Shown: positions 7,658 through 15,767 of the stretch, piece by piece
Position numbering within the stretch: the first letter of the stretch is position 1
How the letters are laid out: every line of letters starts with the position of its first letter
From: a virus
Length of the DNA: 64,000 nucleotides
Reading direction: 5' to 3' (one strand)
IMG/VR virus record: IMGVR_UViG_3300020473_000024
Coordinates: 1 to 64,000 of that record
Position numbers and translations under genes: made by a program
The notes under the pieces: generated by a model
The model's database searches: none
What the model was told of the DNA's origin: nothing
The model's input: only the letters and a program-made list of their open reading frames with translations

Positions 7658-9346
7658 TTATGCGTGGCAAGCAACACACTCGCCTTTACTGGCTTTTACA
7701 CCAGCTTGACTTCTCTGGTAATACAGGGTAGGAAGATTAGGATCTTCAATAAATTCCTGCGTTACCTCGCTAATCCACTCTTCTTCTTCATCCGCACCGA
7801 AGAAAAGGTTAAGAGATTGTGTCTGGCATAAATTAGGCTGTCTCTGAGAAGCGGCAGTGATGATCGACTTCTGATTTATCTCAAAAGCTGTCTTAAACAC
7901 CTCTTTCTCTTCTTCAGATAACCAGTCTACATGCTGTACACTTCCAGCTTTTTCTTCAATGTCTTTAAGAGTGGTTTCATTGTAAACACCTCTCTCCTTC
8001 ATAACTGACAAGAGGCTAGGGTTTATTCGTCTTACAGTGCCACCAGCGGTGGTCTGGGAGTAGACGTTCATTACAATAGGCTCTATGCCTTGGCTAATAC
8101 TACCCACTAGTAAGGATGTGCTCATGGTGGGAGCTACAGCTGTTCGGTGTGTGTTACGAACACCATATCCTTTACACCACTCTGGTTCACCCCATTCCTT
8201 AGCCATCCATTGTGAAGCTTTTAATGATTCTTGTCGGAGGTGATTAAACACTCTACCATTCCACATCATAGCCTCAAAGCTCTCAAACGGGATTCTGTGC
8301 TCTTGTAAGTAAGTGGCATAGCCTAGCACACCCAAACCGAGTGCTCGACCCTTCTCTGTAAATTTGACAGCTTTCTCCAGCCCTTTAATCTCTCTTGCTT
8401 GACGGATGAAATGCTCTGCAACACAGTCTAAGAAGACAGTGGCTACAAAAACAGCATCCGTATCTTTCCACTCATCCCAATGGAGTAGATTCATAGATGA
8501 AAGAACACAAGTGAAAGAATACTCTTCACTAGAGTGTAGTAATATTTCGGTACATAAGTTGCTTGACTTAACATCTAGTCCAAGATCCTTATACATCTGA
8601 GGTCTAGACTCAGCAACAGTCCAGTCTTTATAAAGATAACCTTTCCCAATAGTAGACCTGATAAAGATAACACGCTGGTAGCGTTTTAAAGCTTCCTTAT
8701 CACCCTTGTTTAACTTATTGATAAAGTCTTTTGTCAATATCCAACCAATGTTACAGTCATCGGGATAGTGAAATAGGTGATCAGCAATTTCCCAGAAATC
8801 TTTATGGTCAATCTCAATGTAGTTGGCAATAGCACCTCTCCGAGAAGACCCTTGAGAGATATTCTGAGCCATTGTAATGTAGTCTTTCAAAACAGGACGT
8901 GTACCACTAGCCTTTCCATCTACACCGAATTTACTACCTCTAGGACGAATATCCCCAAGATAAGCAGAAGTTCCGAAGCCATTCTTAGAGAGGACAGCAT
9001 TCTCTTTCAGGACATCGTAGAACTCATATACACTGTCACCTACATACGTACCAGAGCAACTTACAGGGCATCCTTTGTTAGTACCCATGTTAGATAGTAC
9101 GGGAGTGGCTGGACTAAGCCAACCTTTCCACATAATATCAAAGAACCTTGCCGCCCACTCCTCAGGGTTGTCGGTATAGCTTGCCGCTGTAGTAGCTACT
9201 GTAGTGTATCTGTCTAAAGCTGTCTCACCCTCAGTGAGGTATTTAGCTTTTAATAGTTGGTAGCCAGCCGTTGAATACCACTCAGGGAGAAGACCCTGCT
9301 CTTGTAACATCTTTCGTTCTTTAGATAAATCTTCATACGAACTCAT
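7658..9346 (-). CDS. nrdA: Ribonucleotide reductase class I, large subunit
   Basis: 562 residues; converts NDPs to dNDPs together with NrdB. The catalytic N-x-C-x-E triad is N263, C265, E267 (SSNLCTEI); the first redox cysteine is probably in GCPVSCSG (residues 92-99); the C-terminal shuttle pair is C557/C560 (ECVACHA). It is about 200 residues shorter than E. coli NrdA (761) and begins where the catalytic core begins, so the N-terminal ATP-cone that mediates dATP inhibition is missing. Loss of feedback control would suit a virus needing large dNTP pools. The start overlaps the nrdB stop, keeping the subunits coupled. Confidence 0.95.
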   Translation of the reverse strand: MSSYEDLSKERKMLQEQGLLPEWYSTAGYQLLKAKYLTEGETALDRYTTVATTAASYTDNPEEWAARFFDIMWKGWLSPATPVLSNMGTNKGCPVSCSGTYVGDSVYEFYDVLKENAVLSKNGFGTSAYLGDIRPRGSKFGVDGKASGTRPVLKDYITMAQNISQGSSRRGAIANYIEIDHKDFWEIADHLFHYPDDCNIGWILTKDFINKLNKGDKEALKRYQRVIFIRSTIGKGYLYKDWTVAESRPQMYKDLGLDVKSSNLCTEILLHSSEEYSFTCVLSSMNLLHWDEWKDTDAVFVATVFLDCVAEHFIRQAREIKGLEKAVKFTEKGRALGLGVLGYATYLQEHRIPFESFEAMMWNGRVFNHLRQESLKASQWMAKEWGEPEWCKGYGVRNTHRTAVAPTMSTSLLVGSISQGIEPIVMNVYSQTTAGGTVRRINPSLLSVMKERGVYNETTLKDIEEKAGSVQHVDWLSEEEKEVFKTAFEINQKSIITAASQRQPNLCQTQSLNLFFGADEEEEWISEVTQEFIEDPNLPTLYYQRSQAGVKASKGECVACHA

Positions 9347-10344
9347 TACTCAGAAGTCCTCCAAACAAATTTATTTTCATTATAATTACGAACATACTCA
9401 AAATTACCTGAGTTGAAGAAATCATGGAACTTATAAGCATTAATGTCATCGTAAAACCAATCTGCAATAGGGTTATATTTAGGCTTGTAAATCGCTGGCA
9501 ACCCTAAATTACCTAAGCAAAGATCAATACGATGCTGAACAAAATTGTCCATCTGCTTTTCGGTGATCCCAGAAATCTCTCCTTTTGAAAAGATTTTCTT
9601 TATAATCTCTTGCTCGTGCTCATATATCTTCCTAGCGCATTCTATGATGTAGTCTTCTGTCTCTCTCACCTCTTCAACAGTCATCCAACCAGAGCGCAGG
9701 ATCTCATCTTTCATTAGACGATAAACATAAGCACCATACTCACTGTGTAAATTCTCGTCTTTAACTGAGGCTGTTATGCCAGCATTAACGTTCTTAAGCA
9801 AGTCCTTGCCATTCACTTGGAAATGTCTTAAGAAGGCGAAGTTGCTGTATAGGATTGCGCCCTCCGTCATAGAAAACACCCCTAAGCTTACTAAAGGGTT
9901 TTTATCAGTGACAGCTTTTTCGATGAAATCAATCCTAGCTTTAAGAGCTGGATCATGTTGGTAGCTTGCGTAGTGCTCGTCTGTATTTAGCATTAACGCT
10001 TCGTCTAGTTTACTGTAAAAAACCGCGTGTACACCTAATTCTACATAACTAAACAAACTAGCCACTCGGATTAGTTCAGGGCGAGGACAGATCTTTTGAA
10101 ACTTACCTCCCCAATACTCTCCTCCTACAATAATTTCATAAAGAGTGAAGAGTTTTAACACCTCTTTTACACCATGACTTTCTGCCTCTGTCATATTAAC
10201 TAGCAAGTCTTGGACATCTTTAGATACTTCTACCTCTGAGGCTGTCCATAATATTTTCTGTTGTGCTTCCTCAAATTGGAACACCTCAGGGTAATCAAAT
10301 GTATACGTATCTTTTTTAGTTAAGATACGGGGTTTCTTTGCCAT
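9346..10344 (-). CDS. nrdB: Ribonucleotide reductase class I, small (radical) subunit
   Basis: 332 residues of ferritin-like fold. Probable metal ligands are one Glu of the YEIIVGGE segment (residues 69-76), E102 and H106 (ELGVH), E160 (SMTEGA), and E196/H199 (ENLH). The radical tyrosine is probably Y110 (HAVFY), four residues after the histidine as in E. coli. The first pair is spaced ExxxH rather than the E. coli ExxH, a possible lineage trait. Placed directly upstream of nrdA in the operon. Confidence 0.93.
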   Translation of the reverse strand: MAKKPRILTKKDTYTFDYPEVFQFEEAQQKILWTASEVEVSKDVQDLLVNMTEAESHGVKEVLKLFTLYEIIVGGEYWGGKFQKICPRPELIRVASLFSYVELGVHAVFYSKLDEALMLNTDEHYASYQHDPALKARIDFIEKAVTDKNPLVSLGVFSMTEGAILYSNFAFLRHFQVNGKDLLKNVNAGITASVKDENLHSEYGAYVYRLMKDEILRSGWMTVEEVRETEDYIIECARKIYEHEQEIIKKIFSKGEISGITEKQMDNFVQHRIDLCLGNLGLPAIYKPKYNPIADWFYDDINAYKFHDFFNSGNFEYVRNYNENKFVWRTSE

Positions 10345-10352
10345 ATTACTCC

Positions 10353-10706
10353 TTACAAACTATTCTGTGTTTTAAATAATTTCCACTCTCTGTCTTGTCT
10401 TTCCGACCCAAAAAAGCACAGAGCCTCTACAACTGGTTTGTTCTCTTTCTGTGTCGAGTAGGATAAACAGTTAGGGCGGTGGAGCACCACTTTTTCTTCT
10501 ACTTCTTTCTGTGTATTAACACCCATCTGCCAAAGCACTTTATAAATGAAGTCTTGAGGGAGGTTCTTAATAGCTTCCTCCGTGTCAGACTGACCATAGA
10601 AATTATATTCCTGTGCTTCTTCGCGTAAATTTTTGTTCTTTAAAATAAAGCCATACAAGTCTAAACAACTAATTGTACGAAATGATTCAAGCTCGTGAAA
10701 TGCCAT
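10353..10706 (-). CDS. Hypothetical protein, 117 aa
   Basis: Soluble, mixed alpha/beta protein with three cysteines (C14, C79, C97) that do not form a recognisable metal site. Its ATG overlaps the thyX stop (TAATG) and it lies 8 bases before nrdB, so it is co-expressed with dNTP-synthesis genes. Not recognised. Confidence 0.5.
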   Translation of the reverse strand: MAFHELESFRTISCLDLYGFILKNKNLREEAQEYNFYGQSDTEEAIKNLPQDFIYKVLWQMGVNTQKEVEEKVVLHRPNCLSYSTQKENKPVVEALCFFGSERQDREWKLFKTQNSL

Positions 10707-11581
10707 TATTGCTCCCCCATAAATTGTTTTTCATTACCCAATTCTAATGCTTTTCGGTATTGCCAGAACGTCTCTGTTACAAAATTACCCCCTGCTGTGT
10801 AGTCATACCAGTCTTTGTCATTAACAACCTTAGCGACATGCTCTGTAGGACTAAAATGAGGTGGATCTTTTTGGTATATGCCACGTAAAGGAAGATTCAA
10901 CATACCGTAGATTTTTAATGCTTTCTCTAAACTATCATCTAGCACACGATAACTAACCTGAGCGCAACAACTGGTAGAAACTTTAATAGCTTCCTGTAAA
11001 GTATAGAAAGGATCGTCAAAATCTACATAAGGCAAGTGATACTCCCCATAACATAGCTTTCTCGGTGAGCTTTGATCAATAGCCTTCTTCATACGCTCTG
11101 CAAGCAACTTAATCTCTGGTTGTGCATCTTTATGACACCTGAGCTTGAAAAAGCTCTCAAACCCTTCTCTCGTTGCTGTAACCACCCCTTTAGTCCACAT
11201 GAATGGCTCTAATAGACGGTTAACAATTTGTTTGTGATATCCCTGTCTATGTAGGATTTCAGCTCGCAGTGCCGCATCACTAGCAGATCCTAACCATTGG
11301 TACTCCCCTTGCCCGAAATCCTTATAGTTAGGAACTTCCTCCTCTGCTTGCATCCCACGTTGGTTCTTACCCCAATGCACTGGCATAGCTGGGTTTGTCC
11401 TCACTTGCTCAATCATTTTTTCAACTGGAACAGCACGAGAACTTTGGAAATTCCTTGAAAATACCCTGTGAGTATTAAACTCTGGCAAGACAAATCGGTG
11501 TAACTCTATTTCTAAAGTAATCAGCTCCTCACCATTCGGAGCTTTACTATGACAAATAACCTTTGCACTTGGTTTATCCAT
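10706..11581 (-). CDS. thyX: Flavin-dependent thymidylate synthase (ThyX-like)
   Basis: Makes dTMP from dUMP using FAD and methylene-THF. The signature RHRxxSxNExSxR appears as THRVFSRNFQSSR (about residues 38-50); the helical core contains the segments HKQIVNRLLEPF and YGEYHLP. I choose ATG 11581, which has GGGAGG just upstream, over a GTG one codon earlier. At 291 residues it is longer than bacterial ThyX (about 220-250), like other phage ThyX proteins. It overlaps the preceding thioredoxin-like gene by one base. Confidence 0.85.
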   Translation of the reverse strand: MDKPSAKVICHSKAPNGEELITLEIELHRFVLPEFNTHRVFSRNFQSSRAVPVEKMIEQVRTNPAMPVHWGKNQRGMQAEEEVPNYKDFGQGEYQWLGSASDAALRAEILHRQGYHKQIVNRLLEPFMWTKGVVTATREGFESFFKLRCHKDAQPEIKLLAERMKKAIDQSSPRKLCYGEYHLPYVDFDDPFYTLQEAIKVSTSCCAQVSYRVLDDSLEKALKIYGMLNLPLRGIYQKDPPHFSPTEHVAKVVNDKDWYDYTAGGNFVTETFWQYRKALELGNEKQFMGEQ

Positions 11582-11802
11582 CACACCTCCCTTAGATAAT
11601 TCTTAATAGTTTCAAGCCCTGTGATGACCTTGTACTCTGTTGTTACCAAACAAGGCACACCTCTTACTCTAAACTCTTGCACTTGGTCTGGGTGCAAATC
11701 AACATCCACCAACTCAACTTCAATGTTGTGTGCTTCAATCCACTTCTTAAGTTGTTTGCATGGATTACACCAAGACGCACTAAACAGTTTAGATTTCTGC
11801 AA
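11581..11802 (-). CDS. Thioredoxin/glutaredoxin-like protein
   Basis: 73 residues. The redox motif WCNPC (C12, C15) follows the first strand, and the cis-proline loop (VRGVPCLV) is present. Small phage redoxins of this kind usually reduce the phage ribonucleotide reductase, matching its place in the nrd operon. Its ATG lies within the end of the upstream gene (14-base overlap). Confidence 0.85.
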   Translation of the reverse strand: MQKSKLFSASWCNPCKQLKKWIEAHNIEVELVDVDLHPDQVQEFRVRGVPCLVTTEYKVITGLETIKNYLREV

Positions 11803-12388
11803 GTCTTTTCTCCTTATTTTTAATGTTTAAATGTGTTTCTAAGATTGGTTCGAGCTTAGGCTCTAGGTAAGTAAATGGCTTCTTGACTTTGTTATTCTCA
11901 TCAAGAAAAACAAGATAGTCTCCTAGCACAACACCTCTTACATCCATTCCACATTCTCGACCAATACGCTCTTCTTCTGTTGCAATCATCTGGTATAGAG
12001 AGCTTTCGTCATGCTTGTATGGAGCACGATTGATATTAACAAACTTAGTGTAGTTGCTCTCAATAACTTCCATAATAGCCTCAGTAATAACAGCGTGTCC
12101 CAGACTTCGGATACCGCTATTAACTAAAGATACTGCTTTTTGGCAAAGATTGTTGTCGGGATCAAGATGCTCTAGGTAAGCCGCAGTGAAAAAGATATCT
12201 GCAAAAGCGTCCAGCACCTCTAAGATATCTTCATCTTCAATAGCTTGGTGAAGCTCTTTAATTTCTTCTTTTACAATTTTTTCTTGGTCTTCGATAGAAG
12301 GGGGCGCACTTCGCGCAATTTGATTCCACTCCACTACTTGCCGAGAAGAATCGGGGAAAAGGATTTGGAAATTAATATTTCCTTGCAT
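11789..12388 (-). CDS. MazG-like NTP pyrophosphohydrolase
   Basis: 199 residues. The N-terminal half carries the all-alpha NTP-PPase motif EEIKELHQAI...EVLDAFADIFF (ExxE...ExxD, residues ~41-68), which binds Mg2+ and hydrolyses (d)NTPs to monophosphates. The C-terminal half includes a RGVVLGDYLVFLDENNKVKKP strand pair that extends the fold. Phage MazG proteins are thought to tune dNTP pools or alarmone level. It sits directly after the macro-domain gene. Confidence 0.8.
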   Translation of the reverse strand: MQGNINFQILFPDSSRQVVEWNQIARSAPPSIEDQEKIVKEEIKELHQAIEDEDILEVLDAFADIFFTAAYLEHLDPDNNLCQKAVSLVNSGIRSLGHAVITEAIMEVIESNYTKFVNINRAPYKHDESSLYQMIATEEERIGRECGMDVRGVVLGDYLVFLDENNKVKKPFTYLEPKLEPILETHLNIKNKEKRLAEI

Positions 12389-12400
12389 ACTACCTCCAGA

Positions 12401-12895
12401 TTATAATTTATACCAAACAAGGTTGAACTCATAAGATTCTACGATAGACTCTGTAATCATCCTCACCTCTTCCCAAACACCACCAGCTCTATCAGAGCCG
12501 ATTTTATATGGGAATCCTAGTGTGACATAAGAAGCACTTCCACGTTCTAGTAGGATGCGGTCTAAAGCCGCAGTTAAAGCTGAGACATAAGCTCCGTAGT
12601 GTAGTTGCCGACCATTCTGTTTAAACCACTCACCGTATATTCCATAGTATTCTTGCCCGTATAGGTTAAATACACCCGATCTTAGATATAGAGGTGCAAA
12701 ACTGAAAGTGCCAAGAGTATCTCCTTTTAAGGCTTTGTCCCACACTGTATCAGCTTCATAAGCTTCGGGAATACGTTCCCTCACTTCCTTTGCAATACCA
12801 CTACCAAAGTTGTTCTGGCAGTTGCAACAATGAAACATATAATCAACGTCACCATTCAAGAAAGCGTCTATTAAATTACCTTGAATTATTTTCAT
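12401..12895 (-). CDS. Macro-domain protein (ADP-ribose binding/processing)
   Basis: 164 residues from ATG 12895 (SD GGAGGCAGT). The macro fold is seen in MKIIQGNLID (first strand), HCCNCQNNFGSGIAKEVRERIPEA (the N-x(n)-G-x-GIA ADP-ribose loop) and a C-terminal LGFPYKIGSDRAGG loop. The layout is closest to Poa1p/DarG-type macro domains, which remove phosphate from ADP-ribose 1''-phosphate or ADP-ribose from modified targets. It is the first gene after a consensus promoter, so expression should be early and strong. It may reverse host ADP-ribosylation or process ADP-ribose; this is inference. Confidence 0.85.
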   Translation of the reverse strand: MKIIQGNLIDAFLNGDVDYMFHCCNCQNNFGSGIAKEVRERIPEAYEADTVWDKALKGDTLGTFSFAPLYLRSGVFNLYGQEYYGIYGEWFKQNGRQLHYGAYVSALTAALDRILLERGSASYVTLGFPYKIGSDRAGGVWEEVRMITESIVESYEFNLVWYKL

Positions 12896-12917
12896 ACTGC
12901 CTCCAAAGACGTATATA

Positions 12918-12946
12918 ATTATAGCATAAAGGGAGGGAGCTGTCAA
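12918..12946 (-). promoter_or_regulatory. Consensus sigma70 promoter with -35 in a hairpin loop
   Basis: TTGACA (12941-12946) and TATAAT (12918-12923) with a 17-base spacer, a perfect consensus on the minus strand. The -35 lies in the loop of a GGAGC...GCTCC stem at the end of the upstream gene, so the site may also end upstream transcription. It drives the macro/mazG/thyX/nrd operon. Confidence 0.9.
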
Positions 12947-12969
12947 GCTCCTCTCCTATTTCTTTAAGA

Positions 12970-14172
12970 TTATTCGTAGACAGTGATTGTCTTCTGTTGA
13001 GGAATTACTTCACGTAGGGTGTCTAAGATATAATCATACTCATGTCCGTGATAGCTGTAATAGCTGTATTCAGCGCGATAGATTTTATCACCTAAACGGA
13101 ATACACCGTAACAATACTCAGATCCACCTTCACCGCCACCTTCTTGCTCTAAGTGTTCATAACCACCTAGTTGTTCAAAGATCTCTTCCTCCTTTTGTCG
13201 TTTAGCATCCCAATAAGTATTGACTTCTTTGAGATAGTTAGGATCATCATAAGGGCGTCCACCCCGATCAGGGTATTTTAAACCCACTGAGTCGTCACTA
13301 GCGTCTAAACTGTCTCCCTCACACAATGAGTAAACTAGATCCTTCAAACCATCTCCCATCTCACTTTGGAGACCTAGCTCTAGTGCTTTCTCAAAAGGTG
13401 CTAAATCAACTTTGTTTGACATATTAAATTCCTCCATAATATTTTTAAAATAACTATATTCGGGCTTAATAAAATGTTCTAAGTTAAGAACGATAAACGA
13501 AGTAGCCCATCCCTTCGTCAAACTGGTAATGGTTTTCCGTAGAGACCACTGCCAAGCCCTCCACCAACAAATCTTGCCTTTGCTTGGTATCACCCAGCGC
13601 TCCATAGCAATCACTGTCATCTCCTCTCGGAACATCCTCACTTGTTGCTCAAAAGGAAGAGAATTAAATTTCTCTTTATCAACAAGAACATCTTCACCAT
13701 CCTTGAGTATCTTAGAGTACACTGGATCGTTAGGATATGAAACCACACTATGAAGCCAATCGTGGTCGTAAACGTAGGTTACGTTATCTGTAAAGAAATC
13801 CTCTTTGTTCTGCGACAGAGATAGGAAGTCTTTGTTCCCCAACTCTCCTCTCCAGTGCTGTACCAGAGCATCATATAAAGCTGGTATCAGCTTACAGCCT
13901 TTGCTCTGCATGAGAAGAGCATCTTGCTTGTGTTTCTCCCAAGCATGGTTATCCCAACCCGAGTGAGATAGTTTGATCGTGTAGAGAACATCAGGAGGTG
14001 CGTACCCATCAATATCAGGGATAAGTCTCATAACCTCATTAGGCAGGATATGTACATCTTCTCCATCTCCTTTCATGTAAATAGAGTTTTCTCCATGCCA
14101 CAAATCGAGGTCATTAGGATCACGCCAATCATCCCACCAGTATTTAGCCGCTGTGCTCCCTACAATAATCAT
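12970..14172 (-). CDS. Nucleotidyltransferase-fold-like phage protein, probable two-domain fusion
   Basis: 400 residues. The N-terminus (IIVGSTAAKYWW...DPNDLDLW) resembles the GS...DxD core of nucleotidyltransferase-fold proteins. Residues ~250-400 look like a separate module: an in-frame ATG at 13422 (MSNKVDL) has a strong SD (GGAGG, 6 bases upstream), and the last 50 residues resemble the C-terminus of the neighbouring 98-residue protein. So the gene may make a full-length protein and a 150-residue C-terminal product. Catalytic activity is unproven. Confidence 0.55.
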   Translation of the reverse strand: MIIVGSTAAKYWWDDWRDPNDLDLWHGENSIYMKGDGEDVHILPNEVMRLIPDIDGYAPPDVLYTIKLSHSGWDNHAWEKHKQDALLMQSKGCKLIPALYDALVQHWRGELGNKDFLSLSQNKEDFFTDNVTYVYDHDWLHSVVSYPNDPVYSKILKDGEDVLVDKEKFNSLPFEQQVRMFREEMTVIAMERWVIPSKGKICWWRAWQWSLRKTITSLTKGWATSFIVLNLEHFIKPEYSYFKNIMEEFNMSNKVDLAPFEKALELGLQSEMGDGLKDLVYSLCEGDSLDASDDSVGLKYPDRGGRPYDDPNYLKEVNTYWDAKRQKEEEIFEQLGGYEHLEQEGGGEGGSEYCYGVFRLGDKIYRAEYSYYSYHGHEYDYILDTLREVIPQQKTITVYE

Positions 14173-14465
14173 ACTGGGTCGTACACCATAACTTTTTTAG
14201 TGGTAGGTCTAACTTCCTTAACAGATCTTAGGTTTTTAGAAATACTATAGCTGTCGTATTCCCACACAACTTTATATGTTTTACCATCTGCTTCAAAAAC
14301 ACCCCACTCTAACTCCGTCCCTTCAATATGCCCTTTATCGAGGTGGTGGTAGTTCTCGATTGAATCCAACCACCAAGGTGACTCGCCCTCAGCCATACTG
14401 ATTAAAGTGGTGTCTATACGCTTACCACTATTTAAAGTTTCAATTAAAATATCTACAGTACCCAT
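14169..14465 (-). CDS. Hypothetical protein sharing a C-terminal module with its neighbour
   Basis: 98 residues. The second half (WGVFEADGKTYKVVWEYDSY...LRSVKEVRP...VMVYDPV) matches the end of the 400-residue protein downstream (YGVFRLGDKIYRAEYSYYSY...LREVIP...ITVYE), consistent with duplication of a small beta-rich domain. It overlaps both neighbours by 4-13 bases. Function unknown. Confidence 0.55.
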   Translation of the reverse strand: MGTVDILIETLNSGKRIDTTLISMAEGESPWWLDSIENYHHLDKGHIEGTELEWGVFEADGKTYKVVWEYDSYSISKNLRSVKEVRPTTKKVMVYDPV

Positions 14466-15103
14466 TCAACTACCTCCTTTCTGACTTTACTTAAGTATTC
14501 TTCTAATGTTACATCATCACCGTTCCAAATGTCAACTGTGTTTTGTAACAAACCATCTGGAAGGATCACCCGACTATCGATATCACCGTCACTACGCCCT
14601 AGTATCCGAATACCAAGTATATTTTCTTGCCCTAATTTATCAATAGCTGGGATAAGCTCTTCTACAAACCCAAAACTCCCGTCTAGGTACAATCCTCCTT
14701 CCTCTAGTTTGTGTGCTCTACGTAATCCAAAAACATCTTGTCCAAACATAGGTTTCATAACTAACTCTGAGGTGTAAATAATAGCCTCTCTTATAGTGAG
14801 AGGAAAGAAACCTTTCTGGACAGTAGCTCCTTGGTATTTTAAAACCCCAAGAAACTCTCTTAGTCGTGTCGCCTCTTGGTCTGTGATGTTAAATAAAGTG
14901 TTTGGAGTGCTCTTCCTAGATCTGTCTGAATAAATTTTCCAGTAAGTCTGTTCATCTACACCAAACAGAGCCATTGTAGCGGTGTGCAAGCTCTCCTTAC
15001 ATTCTGCTCTTTTGAAAGATAGCACAGTGAGTAGGTGGTCTATAGCTGTGTCTTTACCACAACCCTGTGCTCCTGAGAACACAATTAGCAGTGGATTAGT
15101 CAT
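14453..15103 (-). CDS. Deoxynucleoside monophosphate kinase-like P-loop protein
   Basis: 216 residues. A Walker A motif GAQGCGKDT (residues ~11-19) near the N-terminus, a region of helices with GFFPLTIREAI and a late strand ILGIRILGR fit the T4 gp1-like dNMP kinase family, which phosphorylates dNMPs with ATP. The location among dNTP genes supports it. An adenylate-kinase-like enzyme with other specificity is the main alternative. Confidence 0.7.
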   Translation of the reverse strand: MTNPLLIVFSGAQGCGKDTAIDHLLTVLSFKRAECKESLHTATMALFGVDEQTYWKIYSDRSRKSTPNTLFNITDQEATRLREFLGVLKYQGATVQKGFFPLTIREAIIYTSELVMKPMFGQDVFGLRRAHKLEEGGLYLDGSFGFVEELIPAIDKLGQENILGIRILGRSDGDIDSRVILPDGLLQNTVDIWNGDDVTLEEYLSKVRKEVVEWVL

Positions 15104-15296
15104 CCTTCTCCTCCAGCTTCATTAGGATATCATTACCAATAAAACTTAACCAAGTAAGAGTAATAGCAACTGCCCTATATTCGTCTTCTGGGAACAACCA
15201 AAATAAAGTTAGGAAAAACAATCCCCACCAAAAGTATTTAGTTTGTTTAGCGACCCGCTCTCCAAATAACTTCAAAAATAGCTTAAACTTATCCAT
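15096..15296 (-). CDS. Small membrane protein, 66 aa
   Basis: Two hydrophobic helices (about 21-35 and 41-57) flanked by a basic N-terminus and an acidic EEKDD end. It overlaps the dNMP kinase start by 8 bases. No family recognised. Confidence 0.55.
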   Translation of the reverse strand: MDKFKLFLKLFGERVAKQTKYFWWGLFFLTLFWLFPEDEYRAVAITLTWLSFIGNDILMKLEEKDD

Positions 15297-15408
15297 AAAT
15301 ATTCTCCTTTAGTTTTTGTAATGCTGTCCCATCATACTCCCCATCATTCCAGTATTGGAGGAAATAATATTCAGCTTCCCGTCTCACTTGGTGTAACTTC
15401 CCAGCCAT
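15289..15408 (-). CDS. Small ORF, 39 aa, without a clear ribosome binding site
   Basis: The peptide (MAGKLHQVRREAEYYFLQYW...LKENIYG) looks like real coding sequence and ends over the start of the next gene, but no SD precedes its ATG. It overlaps the 34-residue ORF upstream by 25 bases in another frame. The two may be pieces of one gene joined by a frameshift, or this ORF may be translated by re-initiation. Confidence 0.35.
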   Translation of the reverse strand: MAGKLHQVRREAEYYFLQYWNDGEYDGTALQKLKENIYG

Positions 15409-15488
15409 GTAGCAAAGACACGGTAGTAGGTATCCTCCTCATCAGAGATCTTTAACAACTCGTACATATCTGGTTTATATTCTGACAT
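15384..15488 (-). CDS. Small ORF, 34 aa, possibly truncated phage protein
   Basis: ATG 15488 overlaps the preceding stop (TAATG) and has GGAGGAG upstream. The product MSEYKPDMYELLKISDEEDTY followed by YRVFATWLGSY is like the start of a longer phage protein with a YRVFxTWxGxY motif. The frame closes at 34 residues, so it may be a decayed or frameshifted copy. Confidence 0.4.
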   Translation of the reverse strand: MSEYKPDMYELLKISDEEDTYYRVFATWLGSYTK

Positions 15489-15763
15489 TACTCCTCCAAC
15501 AATTTATTTCTTTCTATATCATTTAAAGATAGGTATTGATCTGGTGTAATACCATACCACTCACATACTCGGTTTGCAAGGCTATACCCAGCATACCTTT
15601 CTTTAATAAACACTCCTTCTTTAATCACCACATCAGATAATAACATAAGGGGATTAGATCTTACTTGACCTTCCTCTAGTGCTTTTTGTAGAAAAATCAG
15701 TTCACGATATAAATAGGTAGTAGTTCCTACAGTTAACTTTACGTGGTCTTGATAGTAGTTCAT
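15488..15763 (-). CDS. Hypothetical protein, 91 aa
   Basis: Alpha-helical soluble protein; a central LMLLSDVVIKEGVFIKER segment and a C-terminal ITPDQYLSLNDIERNKLL helix pair. It lies 4 bases from the HD-domain gene. Not recognised. Confidence 0.5.
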   Translation of the reverse strand: MNYYQDHVKLTVGTTTYLYRELIFLQKALEEGQVRSNPLMLLSDVVIKEGVFIKERYAGYSLANRVCEWYGITPDQYLSLNDIERNKLLEE

Positions 15764-15767
15764 TATA

